A DNA stretch of 64,000 nucleotides from the NCBI GenBank assembly GCA_013396635.1, contig WBMW01001708.1, positions 1,616,105 through 1,680,104 of the forward strand, given 5' to 3'. Shown here in pieces: positions 47,446 to 61,663 of this stretch. The notes under the pieces are model-generated. The model did no database searches, was not told the origin of the DNA, and saw only the letters and a program-made list of their open reading frames with translations. This stretch comes from Penelope pileata (lineage: Eukaryota; Chordata; Aves; Galliformes; Cracidae). Within the stretch, counting starts at the first letter, position 1, and each line of letters starts with the position of its first letter. Position numbers and translations under genes: made by a program.

Positions 47446-50400
47446 TTCTCATTTTTCTTACTAGTAGCTACTGGTGAAGCAAAACTTGGCGGATGCCAGA
47501 AGAATGTGTGCAGTTAACCCAGGGACTCTTTGTGAAGGCAGAAGTTAATTGCATGGTTCTCATGTACCTGTGCTCAGTTCTGAGTCTGGGCGAAAGAATC
47601 CTGCAAACTGCAGGCAGCAGTCCCAGCATTAGCGTCATGGAACTGATGCACTCGCTCTTGAGTGTTCTGCTTCCTTGCACTGCTGCACAAAGTGGCACTT
47701 AGACAGTTAGTTGATAAACAGTTTGTGTTAGGGTGGAATTTCTTGTGGTGATGCCCTGGCCTTCATCTCACTTTCTTCATCGCTTCTGTCGTATGCTTGT
47801 TTCTGGCTGGCTCTTGAAATACACTTCCACCCACAATTGCATCCCCTTTTAACTAATTGTATCTGGAGTCATTCCTTCCCCACTCTGTAGATTTTCTGAC
47901 AAGTGATTTCTTACTGAGTTCTTCCTATCTGCCAGCCTCCCCCTGTCAACTGAGTATCTGAATCAAGATAGGAAAACGTGTCACTGTGGGCCAAAGACAG
48001 TTGCAAGAAGTTGGTAAGATAATGCATGTTAATGTGCATGCTGGATTTTGTTGAAGAATCACACTGAAGGAAGATAAGCAAATAGTAAAGATATTACTTC
48101 ATAACTTTATTTAGCATGGCTAAAGAAATACTACAGATATGGCGTCATTTTACATCTGTGATTTGCTTATTATAAATGTTAATTATGTGGCTGTTAAAGC
48201 TGTTGTTCCTGAGCTGAGAGGTGGCATTTTGCTGAGGTGGTTCACTGTGTGCTGTCAGGTACAGGGTGATAACCTCAGGGGTGTTCTGCACCACCTCTTC
48301 CACAGCCCCTTAGAACCCAGAGTGGACATAACAAGAATTTATTATCTGGAGATGGTAATTGGTATTGATCAACTTTGGTTTTAAATTGGAAGTATTTTCT
48401 CTCTCTGCTTTAGAGTTCATTTGTGGTATAACGTTTGAGGCGAAGCAGTGGATTGGGGGGGAAAAAATCCCTCGTGCCTTATTTCCCCTGGATACCTGAT
48501 TTGAGGTAATGCTGATCACTTGCATCTGTTCCCACTGAATTTATTCAGCTTTTATTTTGCTGTCGCTTTGCAGCAAAGAATGCTGAGAGGATGATGGGCT
48601 TTCCTGTGACAAAACTTTCAAGAAGGGTTAGGGAAGGAACTTTTTGTGTACTCCAGAGAAGTTAGCTTTGGTATTTCATCCCCTGCTCTCCTAGGCTACT
48701 CGTGTTCTCTGTGCCAGTTTGCTGTATGGTAGCATCACAGGAGCATTCTCAAAGAAGTTTTCACCCTCAGAGTTGAAGGATGGAAATATGTTTAAAATTG
48801 TAGGTAAAAGAAAGTATCAAGCCTTACGTGGAATAGCATAAAATAATTTTTTAGGAGTTTTGTCATCTTAGGTGAGGAGTGTTGATGCAGTCTACGTGCT
48901 CAGCTTTTACCTCGTGTGAGTATTGCATACGGCTCTTCCTGCCAGCCGCTGGAAGTCCTTCTTAGCAGCAGTTGGTAAGCAGCTGCTTGACGTCAGGTCA
49001 AAGACTTTGGACAATACCATCTCAGCTTCCTCCCAGGTGCCCTGGGAACACCCTAGCGTGCTGAGTCTGCAGAGTTGTGTGCTTCAGCAGTGATAGCAGA
49101 AGCAGATCTGACAATTCCAGCGTTGCCTTACAGATGGCTGCAAGATGCTGTCACTTGCTGGTGACCACTTTGGTGAGCAGCAACATGACTGAGCAGGGTG
49201 GCTCTGGTCTTTTCCTTGAGAAACGTCCTGGGTGGTGCACTGAAATGTTCTACCGGTTGCACTCTCCAATGCCCATACAGGGATGACAGCATAGGTGAAG
49301 TCATGTTGTTGTGTTGGTAGTCTGGTGACCTCAGCAGCTAAATTTGACTTTTATGGCCAAGTCAGTGCTCTTGGAAAAATTACTGCCTTTGGACAAGACT
49401 GAGGACTGAATGAGGGTGACTTGATTTAAACTGAAGTAATGCCAATGTGGTAAGAATGACAGTGGAATATTTACACGAGTTGCCCCAATATAATTGTTGC
49501 TAAGTGATCTTGAGATGCTTATGAGGTCCTAATCCCTTGCAACAGATGGGGCTGTTCTTTAAGATAGGGCTGCTTGTAAAGCGTGCTGTGTTTGGGATAA
49601 CTTGAGGCCGGGTGATCACAAGTGTTTGTCCATGGGGCCTTCTTTTCTGGGAGGTCACTTAAAGCAGCAGAACTTTTATTGGGACCTTGCTCTAAGCTAT
49701 CTACAGTTACTTTATTGATTTGAATGTTTTGGCTGCCAGACCCTAGAAGGATGGTGAGAAGTAGGCAAGTTGAAAATATTTTCAGGAATGTAGTGTTTCC
49801 AGTGGAAGTACAGGACTTGAGGGTACCAGTTTTAGCCCTTGAAACAAGGCATGCCTCTCTGTACTGAGACTGTTTGGCTTTGGGTACGTGCAGGGGTGGG
49901 CTTTACTGTGGCTTTGCTTGGAGCAGAAAGGACCGACTGACAAAGGGAAAGGCAGGGAGGCTGGGAGAAAACCCTTCCGTGGAGGGATTACACCAGTGCC
50001 TCATATTAATGCATCATCAAATCAATTTAATACAAATATAACTACGTTAGGGCAGAGCTCAATTTGACATTTGGCACTTAGTCTAGCTTGGCATCAAGAC
50101 AGAGCTTTGGAAAGCTTAAATAACTCTGTCCTGCTCGGAGTCGCTCGTAGCTGACATGTTTCTCAGTGTGACGTGGATATTTTCATGGTAGCTCTGAATA
50201 CTATTTGAATAAATCTGTTTTTCAGATTCCTTCTCCCTGTGCTGAACCTCATGGATTTTGCTGTTCTATATAAATCAATTTGGCCAAGAATTCTACTGGG
50301 AGTTAAACTTTTGCCAGTCTCTATGGCTGAGATTAGATGGCGCTCCTTAATTTTGCCTAAAAGCAGCTTTCATATGCTGCGGACCAATAGTTTTGCTTCT

Positions 50401-53400
50401 GACATGAAATTTTCTTAGCTTGTTCTAGTTTTTCGAAGGTGGTTTTTTGTTTGGTTTTGGATGAGGTTATTGTGCTTTTCTCTGTGATTTAGTTCATATG
50501 CTGGGTGTTTTCAGAAATGGAATTAAACTTTTTTGGCCTTCCATACACTGTGGTATTCTTCTGCTTACTTTGAATTTCTAGTGCTGTAGAGGAAGAGGAT
50601 ACCGAGGTGCTGCAGAAGGGAGCAGACTGGGAAAAGATCATTTATGTGACCAGAGAATATAGAGCTGGTAAGGAGGAATCCATAAAGGATCTTGCTTATT
50701 TGGCATAGCGAAAGGAGAGCCAAGAAAGAATGTGGTAACACTGGGTTTGAAAACATCCTATGGGAAGGGGGTAAGCACCAAGGGGGAAAACCAGGTGAGG
50801 AAAAACACTGGCACAAGAACAAATGGATGTAAACACTTCTGGCACAAGCCCTGCAATAGTCTGCTGACGCCAGCTTAGTTCCTGTAGGAGTGAGTTTGCA
50901 GGATAGACTTGTGATACTTGGAATTGCTTCAGGTAGAGTGGAATCCCCACTGGAAGGCATTGAGTGGTGGCCTTTAACAGGATGCTCTGAACACAGCAGT
51001 ATGGGAGGTGAATGCTTTGCCCTGCTTTGCTTTGCACATGTAGTTGCATGTTGTTTCCTGCCATAGCTTTGCTTAAAATCCCTAGAATTTTCAGTTTATT
51101 TACTTAAAAAAAAAATAAGAAAACAAAACAACAACTTTGCACTGTGTGGACATATATGAGTTCAGAGAAAGACCAACTTTGGGTGATGTTGCAGTTAATA
51201 TGTGATATAGAGACTGGATCAATACCACTTCTAACCCAGGCTGCAGGAAGCTGAACTGCGTGTGCTGGCTTGGTGTGTGCTGGATCTCAGCTACTTCAGT
51301 TAAGCAGCTGTGTGTTCTGTTTGTGCATAGCTCCGAGCTATACGTGCCATTAGGTAAGGCTCTGAAGTGGTGTACTGAAGCCAGAACGCTTTGTAATCTA
51401 CTGAAGTGTGCACACAGATTTATAAATTGTAAGAAGCTGCAGCGGTAATTGCTATTTAGTAAATATTGATGTACATAGGGAGGGAAGGAGAAGAAATGTG
51501 AGGGGAAACCACAGAAAAATGAGAACAACAGTATGGAATGATGAAAAGCTTCAAGGAAGGTGTTGTCAGGAGTCAGTGTAGATTTAAGACCAACAGTTGA
51601 AAAGCTGAGTTGAGAAATACCTGCAGTGCTTGCTTATGACACAGTTTATTAGACCTGACAAAACTGTTTCTCTAGCAAACATAGCCTGAAGTCCTTAGGC
51701 GTAAAAATTTATTTCTTTCTTTTAAAGCATTTTCTGCTTTGAGTTTAGGTTGCTAGTCTGTAGTGAAAGATCTCCTGAAGGTTGCCTCCGTGCCCTGTTC
51801 GGTGAGGAGATAGAGCTGTCTGTTGTGGAGGTGCTGTCATCCTCTGGGAGATGTTTGTCTTGTGGACAGCACTTGAGTTAAGCTGGTTATTCAGTGGTGA
51901 TCTTTAGCTCCTGACAGTAAATGGGTCTCTATCTTCTAAAGTGTGTGCAGGCTGTGTGTATGTGGTAGGATTGATGCTGGCTTTAAAGAAACTGCAAAAA
52001 TTAAAGTTTTTTTACCAACCTTCCTGTCTAGATGGACTTTCTAAGGACACAGGCTGGTTTATTCTTTCTCACAGACCTTGAACCTTTCTTGAATTCTGCT
52101 CTCTGGCGTGTTTCCTGATGTTAATATTCAGTGCTTAATACCATTTTTGGTTTCTTGGGTTGTGGCTGGCATCTCTCAGTCTTGAAGAGCATGTTTGCAT
52201 TCCAGACTAGCAATTTCTTAAATTAGATCTTTGTTTGGGATGCTTAGGGAAAAATCCTAGTGCTCGTTGTCAAGGGAAGAACTTGTAGAAAACTCTTCAA
52301 GTCAGCTTATTCTCTACTGTGAAAATCTTAGAAGCATTATGAGGTTGTAGGCTGAAGTTGCTGCCTTTATTCACAAAACCACAATGATGCTTTTGTGAAA
52401 GTACAAACCTTTAACTTTGACCAGGAGCTGATCGAAGTGATAGTGGGGCTGTTCCAGAAGGGTGCACTTGGCCTTGTGATGCTGTTTCCTAGTTCTCCAG
52501 GTAGTCCCCAGACAATGCAGCTCTTGCTTGTAAACAAGTCCAGTTCTCTGCCTGCCTGGGCAAGAAACTTCAGAGTTACTATGATTAGCTCTGGAATGTG
52601 AAGTTTCTGAAGTTGCTCATCGTTTTTTGTCTGCCTCAGATGTCACAGTTATTTGCCTGTCCAGCGTGCCAGCAGAGAGCAGCAGGATCAAGGGAGTGTT
52701 AACTTCGCTGTTCACAAGGGTGTTTTAATTAGGAACAAAATTCATTGCAGTATTTGGATGTTTACTATGACACAAGGAGGACTGAAACCAGTCTCTGAAT
52801 CTTTCATTGTTTTGGGCAGCTATTTGTATTAGTTTTCTCTAAACTTAGTAGTAGCCAGGGCTTTTAAGAGGGGAGATATTTAGACCTCAAAACCAGAAAA
52901 GTGAAGTATTCTTAGGAATTAATGGCCTATTTTGTTCTTCACTAAGGCAGGATGTGTCTGGGCAGTTGCTGATGTTTATGTCATTCCAGGTTTAGGATCT
53001 TTGAAGGAGACTGTACAATATCGCCAGGTTGCCTTGTTCTGTTTAACCAACTTCTGGAGTGAGCTAATAGCTCTGTAACAGCCCGGGTGGGTTTTGGTTT
53101 GTTTTTGTTTGGTTGGCTTTGTTGAAGCAAACTGTGCCTTTTCCCTACTTGTACTTTATTAAATGAAATGAGTAACAGTAGGAGAGTTCTTTCTCAGTGG
53201 TACTGTTATGTAGTCACTCCCCTAATTTGTGCTCATCAGACTGAGTGCTTTTTACAGTTCTGGTATTCTTTGAAAGACTTCCTTAACTCCAAACCTTTTA
53301 TGAATTCATTTTGAAGGTAAGTTTTAAATTCTTGTAACAGTTCCTAAATCTTACTGCAAACTTCTGGAAGCATCTTCTGTTTCTGTTTTGTAGATGGCTG

Positions 53401-56129
53401 GTTAGAATGTTGAATAAAAGGAAGCTCTGATCCTCTGAGTCTTTTTGCAGTCTTATTCCCTGTGAAATATCAGGCTGGTAAAAACGCTTTCTGATTAACT
53501 TACAGAAAACTCAACTGTTTCAGCTTGATTTTTTCAGAACAGTGAAACCTTCACTTCTGTTAAGCTTTGTGAAAGTGGAAGCTTTATCCCTCTTAGAACA
53601 CATGTACACAAGAGCTGTAGCATGAACTTGTTTGCCATTCTGCACTGGCCAGAGTGCGTAAGGTGAACCATGCAGGTGTTCCAACTTGGAGAAGAGTTTG
53701 ATTTAGAGTTCACATCTTAAAAATTCCCAGTTGTCATCCAGTCCTGCACGCTCACTGGAAGAGGTCTTGCTGCAACTGGGGCTGATTCATGTGCATCTTC
53801 CTTGTGGTGATTCTCCTGTATCTCTTTCACATGTAGTAGCATCAAAGCTTGTTTTAAAATCTATGAAGCAAATACACTGTACTTATTTTTTTACCTGTGC
53901 TTTTTTATTCAGTGTATCACTTCATCCTGTCTGAGTGAAAACGGATTAGGCTGAACTGTTCTTGGCAATCATATTGGCTTGCTTCATAGCTTTCAGTAAG
54001 CTGCTTCTCTGGGTGCTTATAAACACATTGGGTTTTGTAACTTCTTTCTTTCAATACCTACCAAAGAATTTGAGTGTTTTTTATTTGGTTTGGCTCTTCC
54101 TTAGGCCAGTATCGTGTCTCTTCCTTCATGAACTTGCTGAGTGCAGGGATGGTTGTTTATAGTGAGGATGTCTCCTGCTTCCATGCTTAAAAGCCTCTGT
54201 CTGCATCAAGCAACCCCTCGTGACAAGGGGAGAGGGCATCCGGATCCCCTCAGTGATCTGAGGTGACATCGTGGTTGCATGAACTCCAGAATTCAAAAGA
54301 CAGATGGGTGCAAAAGGAGTAGATGCAAGAAGTCCTAAATTTTGTTCAAATGTCTTAAGTGATTACGAATATAGTTTTTGAGCTGAAATGTTTCAAGATG
54401 TCATGATTTCTTTTAGCTTTCCATTATTATTAGAAGAAAACGAACCTTTTTCTGAAGAGGAAGGCAGCAAGACACTGAGGGCTTACTGTTCTATTCATTG
54501 TTCCTAACTTGTTCATGTAGCTATGCTTTTCCCCTTGTTTCATGTACTTCTAGAACCTCTATTTGTGGAATGAACTATGTGTAGGAAGGCATAGCTTAGT
54601 CTTTCTAATACTGTCTCTGCTTACTCATGCTTTGTAAATCCTCTTCCTATCAGAAGTTGTGTGTGCTCAATGCAATATATAAAAGAATTTGTCTTGGATC
54701 ACTGGGGAGACTGCTGATACTGATCTGTACATACACTTCCTATCACCTCTTTGTATCAGAGTATCTTACATCTGTAAACTTAATGTGATCTTTCTTTAGC
54801 TGCCAGCTCATGAATTCTGTTAGATTGGGGTGGGAAACATCCAATCTGCAGCTTCCGTGTCGTGTAGCCTGTGGCTGCCTGAATAATGCTGCTCTCGAAG
54901 TTTAATGCGTGGTCTGCCAGGATATTGTACATTTCTTTGCAGCTTTCAGAAGGGAAAGACTTCTTGTTTCTGTCTCTACATCCTCCTCTTTTTTCTTTTT
55001 TTTGTTTCCTCGTATTTGAATTCCCTTTGGCTTGTCGTGAAGTACTCAGCTCCTATCACTGTCCTCATATTGCTTTCTGTGTATAAGACTGAACTCACTT
55101 TTGGTAAGATCAAACCTAGTCCTTTGCTGGCCTTGGTTGCTGTGTTAGCAACAAAGCTGTTCCAAGCCTGTTCTAAAAATGTAATGATTTATCTCCTGCC
55201 ACTTAGATGGTTACAAAGATGCCTGTTGTCTTTCCACCTTTTCCACTTCTGTTACCACTAGGTCTTAACACCCACGTAATCAGTCAGATGATTTTTTGCC
55301 GTTGTTTGGTGGTTGGGGTGTTTTGATCTGTTGGTGGTTTTTTTCTTTTTTTCCCAAGAATAGCTTCCTCATGAATGAACATAAATCAAATGATACAGTA
55401 AAACATCGCTTCTTGTTCTCTGCTTGTCCTTTTTACCCTAAGTCAGTATTCTTCTCTTACTGAGTCTGACACTGATTCTGCTCCTGGTGTCTTGTTTCTT
55501 GTCTGCTGTTTTCAGTGCTCCTGGCTCTGGAGCAGACAGCTCAGCAGACTGAGAAGTCATGCCCTCTTACTGCATTGTTCTGCTACAAAATCAGTGTCTT
55601 GTTCTTCTCTCCCTGTCCCTCAGTTCCTATGCTTCTCGCTGGATACCTTGCACATTTAATGTGTATCATTTAAACCTATTTAAAAAAAAAATTACACTGA
55701 CAGATTAGTCACATTTCTGTCACAGGAGGTAGGCTGAGATGGAGCTATTCCTCATCGGTGCAGCAACATACAGCTCAGTGCTGGGTTCATTTTCAGTGCT
55801 GGTTCCTGGCTGTCCTTCAGCTTGGGAATGCTGATGAAGTCCCACCTGAACATTGAATTTCTGGAACATTGTTCTCAAAACATCACCTTCTCACTCAGGT
55901 GCCTTCATTTCCCTTAGAAATAATTTATCAGAGGCTTTTGGTCAGCTCACAGAGACAGCTGAGGATCTGATAGTGGCTCCTGCTGTGTAGTGTCCCTGCA
56001 GCTGTTGCAGTGGGTTAACTGTGTCCATTCTGGGAGTCCTCTTAGATCTCTTGGAGCACTTCTGTGGGACTTACAGGGGAGCTACTGCTGTCTCTTACTA
56101 CTTGAAAGTTGTAGCAGAAGTCATCAGGA
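47446..56129. other. Long intronic stretch, T/G-rich, nothing recognised
   Basis: About 8.7 kb with no interspersed repeat, exon or RNA gene recognised. The + strand is T- and G-rich throughout, consistent with left-to-right transcription. Two hydrophobic minus-strand frames (50565-50960 and 51100-51528) reflect this T-richness and are not gene-like. For an avian intron this is a long gap without a detectable repeat. Confidence 0.55.
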
Positions 56130-56505
56130 GTATTATGGAACTCTGAGTCGTAAAATATCCTGATGTGGAAGGGACCCACAACGATCATGGAGACCAGCCC
56201 CTGGCTCTACGCAGGACCAACCCAATCCCTATGTGTGAGAGCGGTGTCCAAACGCTCCCTGAGCTCCAGCAGCGTGGGGCTGTGCCCACTGCCCTGGGCA
56301 GCAGTGCCATGCCCACCACCCTCTGGTGCAGAAACTTTCCCTAACCCCCACCTGACCCTGGATGCTCTCTAATAGTTTTATGCCCTTCTTACATTGTGGT
56401 ACCCAAACTGCACCCAGTGCTCGAGGTGGGGCTGCACCAGCGCAGAGCAGAGCAATCCCTCCTCTCGCCCATGGTGCTGGGCCTGGCGCACCCCCAACTC
56501 ATCCA
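56130..56505 (-). mobile_element. CR1 LINE 3' fragment, antisense
   Basis: The + strand reads AATATCCTGATGTGGAAGGG, ACCCACAACGATCATGGAGA, GTGTCCAAACGCTCCCTGAG, CTGCCCTGGGCAGCAGTGCC, TGGTACCCAAACTGCACCCA, GGTGGGGCTGCACCAGCGCA. This is the same subfamily type as the 3' half of the copy at 18881. It is 5'-truncated after CCCCCAACTCATCC. Confidence 0.93.
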
Positions 56506-59500
56506 TTAAGTTTGACTTGAGGGTGAACAAACTCTTACAACCAGGCTTGGTGACAGTTTTCAGAACAAATGTAGGCAGAGTAAAAACGAGTGGGGTTAAT
56601 GACATGTCTTTAACCCTCAGCAGAGCACACTGTGGATTATCCCTAGCAATAGGGACAGAGGGTAGCTCCTGCTGACTTTGTTCCATCGTTGGTCACCCCA
56701 GTGTTGTCTTGCCCCATTTGGTGTTGCTAAGCTGATGAAATGGCTGTGTGCCACACCAAGGATGTTGTCCTTGTGTTCTGTAGCTTCTAGAGTAAGGGAA
56801 GAGCAGGAGTAATCTACTTGCCACATGGCTAGATACAGGAGCTAAATGAACCTAAAACTGGTACTGTCAGAAGACCAAATTTTGGAGAAATTCAGTGTTG
56901 CCAGCCAAAACGTGGAAGAGTTCCATGTAAATCTAGAAGCCCTACAAGTGGAACCAAGAAGCGAGTGCATGGGGAGCAGTGGCTGCTGCTGCTATGGGGC
57001 CATGTCTGGGCCTAGGAAGAGGTATTCTGTGTTTGGTGGCAAGGGGGTGTTGGTAGGAGGGTGAAAAATTATTCTCTTAAGTAGCTGCTGAAACTGGTTG
57101 TGCATGAACACCGCTCCAGTTGCTGTTCTCACTGGGGTGTGTATTTGTCCAAGACAAATTCCTGTTAACTTCTATTAACAAAGTATTTAATTACCTTACC
57201 TGGTAAAGGAATAGGAGAGTGCTTTTGTTGGTGGAACACCTTTTTAGTGAAGTTCATCAGCATAGAACTTCACTTAACGCGTTGCTGTTGGATCAGTTCT
57301 GCAATGAAAAATCAGGATGAAAAGTATCTGTTGTCTCTGAAGTTTTCCTTCACTGGTATCTGAAATGTGATGATCAGTGTGTTACTTGAAGCTCTAATTT
57401 ATTTATTTTTTTTTTAATGAGCGTGGCTTGGAGTAACCTAAGCTGCAGATGTGTATGCGTGCAGTAGTGACTGAAAAGACATTCTTCAGTATGTGGGAAT
57501 AAAAAACGTACTTGTGATGTTCTTACTTCCCATTTTCCTTTTATCTGCCATCTGAGCTGGCAAGGAGGAGCTGGTTTTCCTGGCGGTGCTGGAGCTGGAG
57601 TGCCTGGCGTTGGGTGTAGGGCTCCTTGGAGCTGCTTACAGCTACAGGAGTGGAGCTTTTAAGTTGCAGTTTCCCAGACAGATTGTGATAAAAATCACTG
57701 GGAGAAGGGGGGGAATGTGTGTGTGTATGTGCTTTTTGGCTTCCTCTGAGCTGTTCAGCTGGCTAGGCTGTCTTTGACGTGCTGCGATAAGGTGCATTTT
57801 CCTGCTTTTTAGAATTGTGCAGTTAATTTCAAAGTGAGCTAAGAAAGGTCAGTTGTACAAACAATTGGTTAGATCTTTAAGAGGGTTTCTTTATGTTCCT
57901 CAAATATTTGACAATGACTGGAGCTAGCAGCTCTCAATCTAATCGTGGGGAGCAGGGGTGCTGCAGAGAGCATTCCTGCAGCTGCCGTGCCGTGATTGAA
58001 AGGTGGCAGAACACAGATTGCATGGGACACAGTGTCCTCCTTTGAAATGTTCCTGGAACCACAGACCAAACATGAAGCATGCCTGGATGCCAGTGCAGAA
58101 ATACGAGGAGCATAGTATATCTGTAATATAGGTATTGTTGTTTTTTTCCTTTTTTAAAAAGACATTATTTTGTGGTGTTGAAGCTGGGAGATGTGTATGG
58201 CCCGGTATGACAGAGCACAGAAAGACACCCCGTGGTCTGCAGTAAGGAACTTACAGCTTTTTATGTAACAGTATTTGGAGGCTTTTCAGTACTGTTGACC
58301 ATATGTGTTGCTGCATGTTCCTGCTCTCCATCTGCAGGCACTTCTTTTCTCTTTTCTTTTGCAAGCCTTGAAATTCTGAGGAGGAAGCTGCAGCAGAAAA
58401 GCACCCTGTGTGGTGGCAGAGGTGTGAGAGATCTGAAGGTGCCTGTCCAGGAGGTCTGAGGAATGGCTTCAGGAATGCTGTGGAAGTTTCCTTTTCATTC
58501 ATGAGGAGTGTGCTAGCTCCACATTAGCTCTCTAAATAGATGAACTTAGTACCAAGTCCCACTGCAATCTCTGAGTCAGTATTGCTCAGTAGTTCATCTA
58601 GGTTTTAATGTTTTTCTAAATAATATTTAGTATTTAAAAAAAATAGTTAAAGCATGTCTGCTATAGTTGAGGGGGACTGAAGGGAGTAAAAATTACTTGG
58701 ACTTAAGTGCATAAGGTAGGGGAGTAGATTTGGAGAAGAATACAAGTAATTGATATTGTGCCCTTTGAAGGATCTCTAGCTGTAGGAGTAAATGAAATGG
58801 TGATGCAGAGACTCTTTTCTAAGAGGTGTTATGACAGGGCTCAGTCAGTTGACTTTGGGTACTTTAATTTTCCAAAAATCTTGTAACCTTTCAGGTGTCT
58901 TCTGCTTGTGCTCTGCTTGTTAAAACCTGCAGAGGAAAGCACTGGGGATTTGGGGTCTTTTGCCTTCACCTGTGGCTTGTGGGGTGAGAGTGCACATGGA
59001 GAATGTCCACTGGCAGGATAACTTTCCAGTGAATCTTTAAAGGGAAAAAAAAAGGCTTTCCTGAAGGAACGCCTACATGGAAACATACGTCCTTGTAGGT
59101 TGTCTTCTCCTCACATCCCTGCTCTAGATTAAGTTGCCTCCTGCTGGGAGTCTGCTGTCTGTGAGCTAAGTCAGTCAGCTAATGAACTGCAGGAAGCTGA
59201 GGTTTGGCTGGAGGCAGTGTCCTAACTCTTGATATAAGCTAAGGTCCAACAGATGCATTCCCCAAGGCTTCTTTACAACTGCCTTTGCCGTTCCAGGACA
59301 ACTGTAATTGCCTGGTGCTGTTCCATCTTCACAGTCACTGCGAGAGTTGTTACAGAATCAGTTTGAGAGGCATGCGTCAGCCATCTGACCAAGGGAGAAG
59401 GAAGAAAGCTGACAGGAATGGTGAGGACAGTCTGTGCTTGGCACTGCTGCAGTTCAGCTTCCAGGGAGAAGCGCTCACTTAAGTCCTTGTTCTCAAAATT

Positions 59501-60913
59501 CCTGTACGTGTAGTCCTTCTCTGGTGTGATACAGGTTGGGCCATCCGCTGCTGTAACTGGGGCCTCTGCAAATGAGGCTCCTTGTGCAAATCTCTTTCTA
59601 GATACCTCCATCACTTCCTCAGGCAGGAGCAGAGATTCTGTATTGCCTCTAGTCTGTGTAGTACACCACTGCGATATCAACACCTGATGTCACTGATCCG
59701 TGGTGAAAGGAAAGAACAGCCAGTGTGTACATATAGCTGTCTGTTGGGCAGATATCTTCTGTATGGATCAGAGATGGTGTGCAGAGACTGAGCGAGGTTC
59801 TTAGTGCAAGCAGGAGTGCATTTGTTCTGGCCGGTCTGAAGGGAGTACTGCCTTGCTGATACTGGATAAGACTGTGGCAGCTTAACAGCTGGAAAGGGTG
59901 GGCATTTGTAACAAAAACAAACAAAGCTAGACCCAGAAGATAAATAGCTAATAGATTAGAAATACTTTAATGGAGATTAGGGTATTTATATTTGATTATT
60001 TTTATTTGCAGCATAATGATGGCTGTATATAAACAAAAACCAAGTTTGTCCCCTTGAAGGTTAGAGGAAATGTAAACAAGACTGTGCCCTGTCCACTTGT
60101 GCTGTGCAGGAGAAATGGATGTGAGAGTGCACCCTTGAGATGTGCCAAGTCTTCGGCCTGAGACCTTGTTTCCTTTGAGCAGCTGCGTGTGCTGATAACT
60201 CACGTTCAGTACTTGTGCAGAGAATCAGCCTAAGGCAGCTGCTAAGTGATCCCAGCTAGCTGAAATGTTTGAAAGGTCTTGAATATCCTTTCCAGTAGAC
60301 ACTTGATGAAGCCATTTAGAACATATGAGGTAGGCCAGTGCTGCTTATGTTCTGCATCTTTAGCTGGTAGCCAGCACAGCAGTACATTATCCTTCCCTAT
60401 GGTATAAGGATCTTCTGTAGAAATAAACCTCAGTTCTAGCTGGACAATTGGATCCTTGTTTAGATCCTAGTTTCCTGGCTATCTTTGAGTGTTAAACATA
60501 GCCCTCACACATAGCTGTCTGATGTGTCTGAATGTTTCCAATTGTAACTTTGTTGTCTCTGAGGGAACCAGCTGCTTTGTGGTGCCTAAAATGATAAGCC
60601 TAGTTCTGCTCTCTGAGTTGGAAGGCAGAAGAGGTGAGATGTGGTGTGTGGGATTGGTCAGGTGCTGCTAAGAGGGTGATGGAGGTTGAGGTCCAGTTGT
60701 GTGTGTTTGGAGAGCTGGAGTGCGTGCTGTGTGAGAGGAGGGTTCATAGGGACATCTTTACTGGGCTGCTCCATACAGAGTTCTTAACTGTGGCTGCCAC
60801 TAACAGCCTCGACTGATTAAGCCTGGCAACATGTTCTGCTCTGCAGTTACTGCACTTGCTATTGGAATATAGTGCCTTAGCATAACTGTTGGTAGGTTGA
60901 CAGAACTGTACTG
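56506..60913. other. Intronic stretch without recognised genes
   Basis: No repeat recognised. A perfect 10-bp inverted repeat with a 9-nt loop lies at 57246-57274 (AGTGAAGTTC/GAACTTCACT). The minus frame 59273-59683 (136 codons) is more protein-like in composition than most but resembles nothing I know. Confidence 0.5.
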
Positions 60914-61663
60914 AGCAAAAGGCCAAGTGCAAGGTGTTGCACTTGAGTCAGGGCAATCCCTGATACATTTACAGACTGGGAGAAGAACTCATTGAGAGCA
61001 GCCCTGCGGAGAAGAACTCTTGGGTCCTGGTGGATGAAAAGCTCGACGTGAGCCAGCAGTGTGCCCTCACAGCCCAGAAAGCCAACTGCATCCTGGGCTG
61101 CATCAACAGAGGGGTGGCAGCAGGAGAGGGAGGTGACTGTCCCCCTCTGCTCTGCCATCGTGAGGCTCCATCTGGAGTGCTGCGTCCAGGCCTAGGGCCG
61201 CCAGCACAAGGAAGACGTGGAGTTGTTGGAACAGGTCTGGAGGAAGTCCATGAAGATGATCAGAGGGGTGGAGCACCCTCTGTGAAGACAGGCTGAGGGT
61301 GCTGAGTTTGTTCAGCTTGGAGAAGGGAAGGCTCAGGGGAGACCTCATTGCAGCCTTCCAGGAAGGAGAGCAACTTCTTACACAGCCTGATAGTGACAGG
61401 GCAAGGAGGGGATGGCTTTAGACTAAAAAGGAGAAATTTAGTTTAAATGTTAGGAGGAAATTCTTTACTCAGGGTGATGAGGCCCTGGCACGGGCTGCCC
61501 AGAGAAGTTGCAGATGCCCCATCCCTGGAGGTGCTCAAGGCCAGGCTGGATGGGGCCCTGGGCAGCCTGAGCTGGTGGGTGGCAGCCCTGTCCATGGCAG
61601 GGGGTGGAACTGGGTGATCTTTAAGGTCCCTTCCAACCCAATCCATTCTGTGATTCCATGAAT
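60914..61663 (+). mobile_element. CR1 LINE 3' fragment, about 0.75 kb
   Basis: Sense copy from the end of ORF2 to the 3' end: AAGTGCAAGGTGTTGCACTT, AACTCTTGGGTCCTGGTGGA, AGCCAACTGCATCCTGGGCT, CATCAACAGAGGGGTGGCAG, GAAATTCTTTACTCAGGGTG, TGGGCAGCCTGAGCTGGTGG, ending ATTCTGTGATTCCATGAATT. Conserved ORF2 tail words (KANCILGCINR) are readable in frame near 61079, followed by frame breaks. Confidence 0.94.

Noticed and set aside
50565..51528. Hydrophobic minus-strand frames of 122-142 codons resembling membrane proteins
   Set aside because: The + strand is A/G-rich here, so the minus strand yields runs of Phe, Leu and Ser codons. No start context, family resemblance or splice structure supports them.
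57246..57274. Perfect 10-bp inverted repeat with a 9-nt loop
   Set aside because: Too short for a pre-miRNA and not a terminator in a eukaryotic intron; probably chance.
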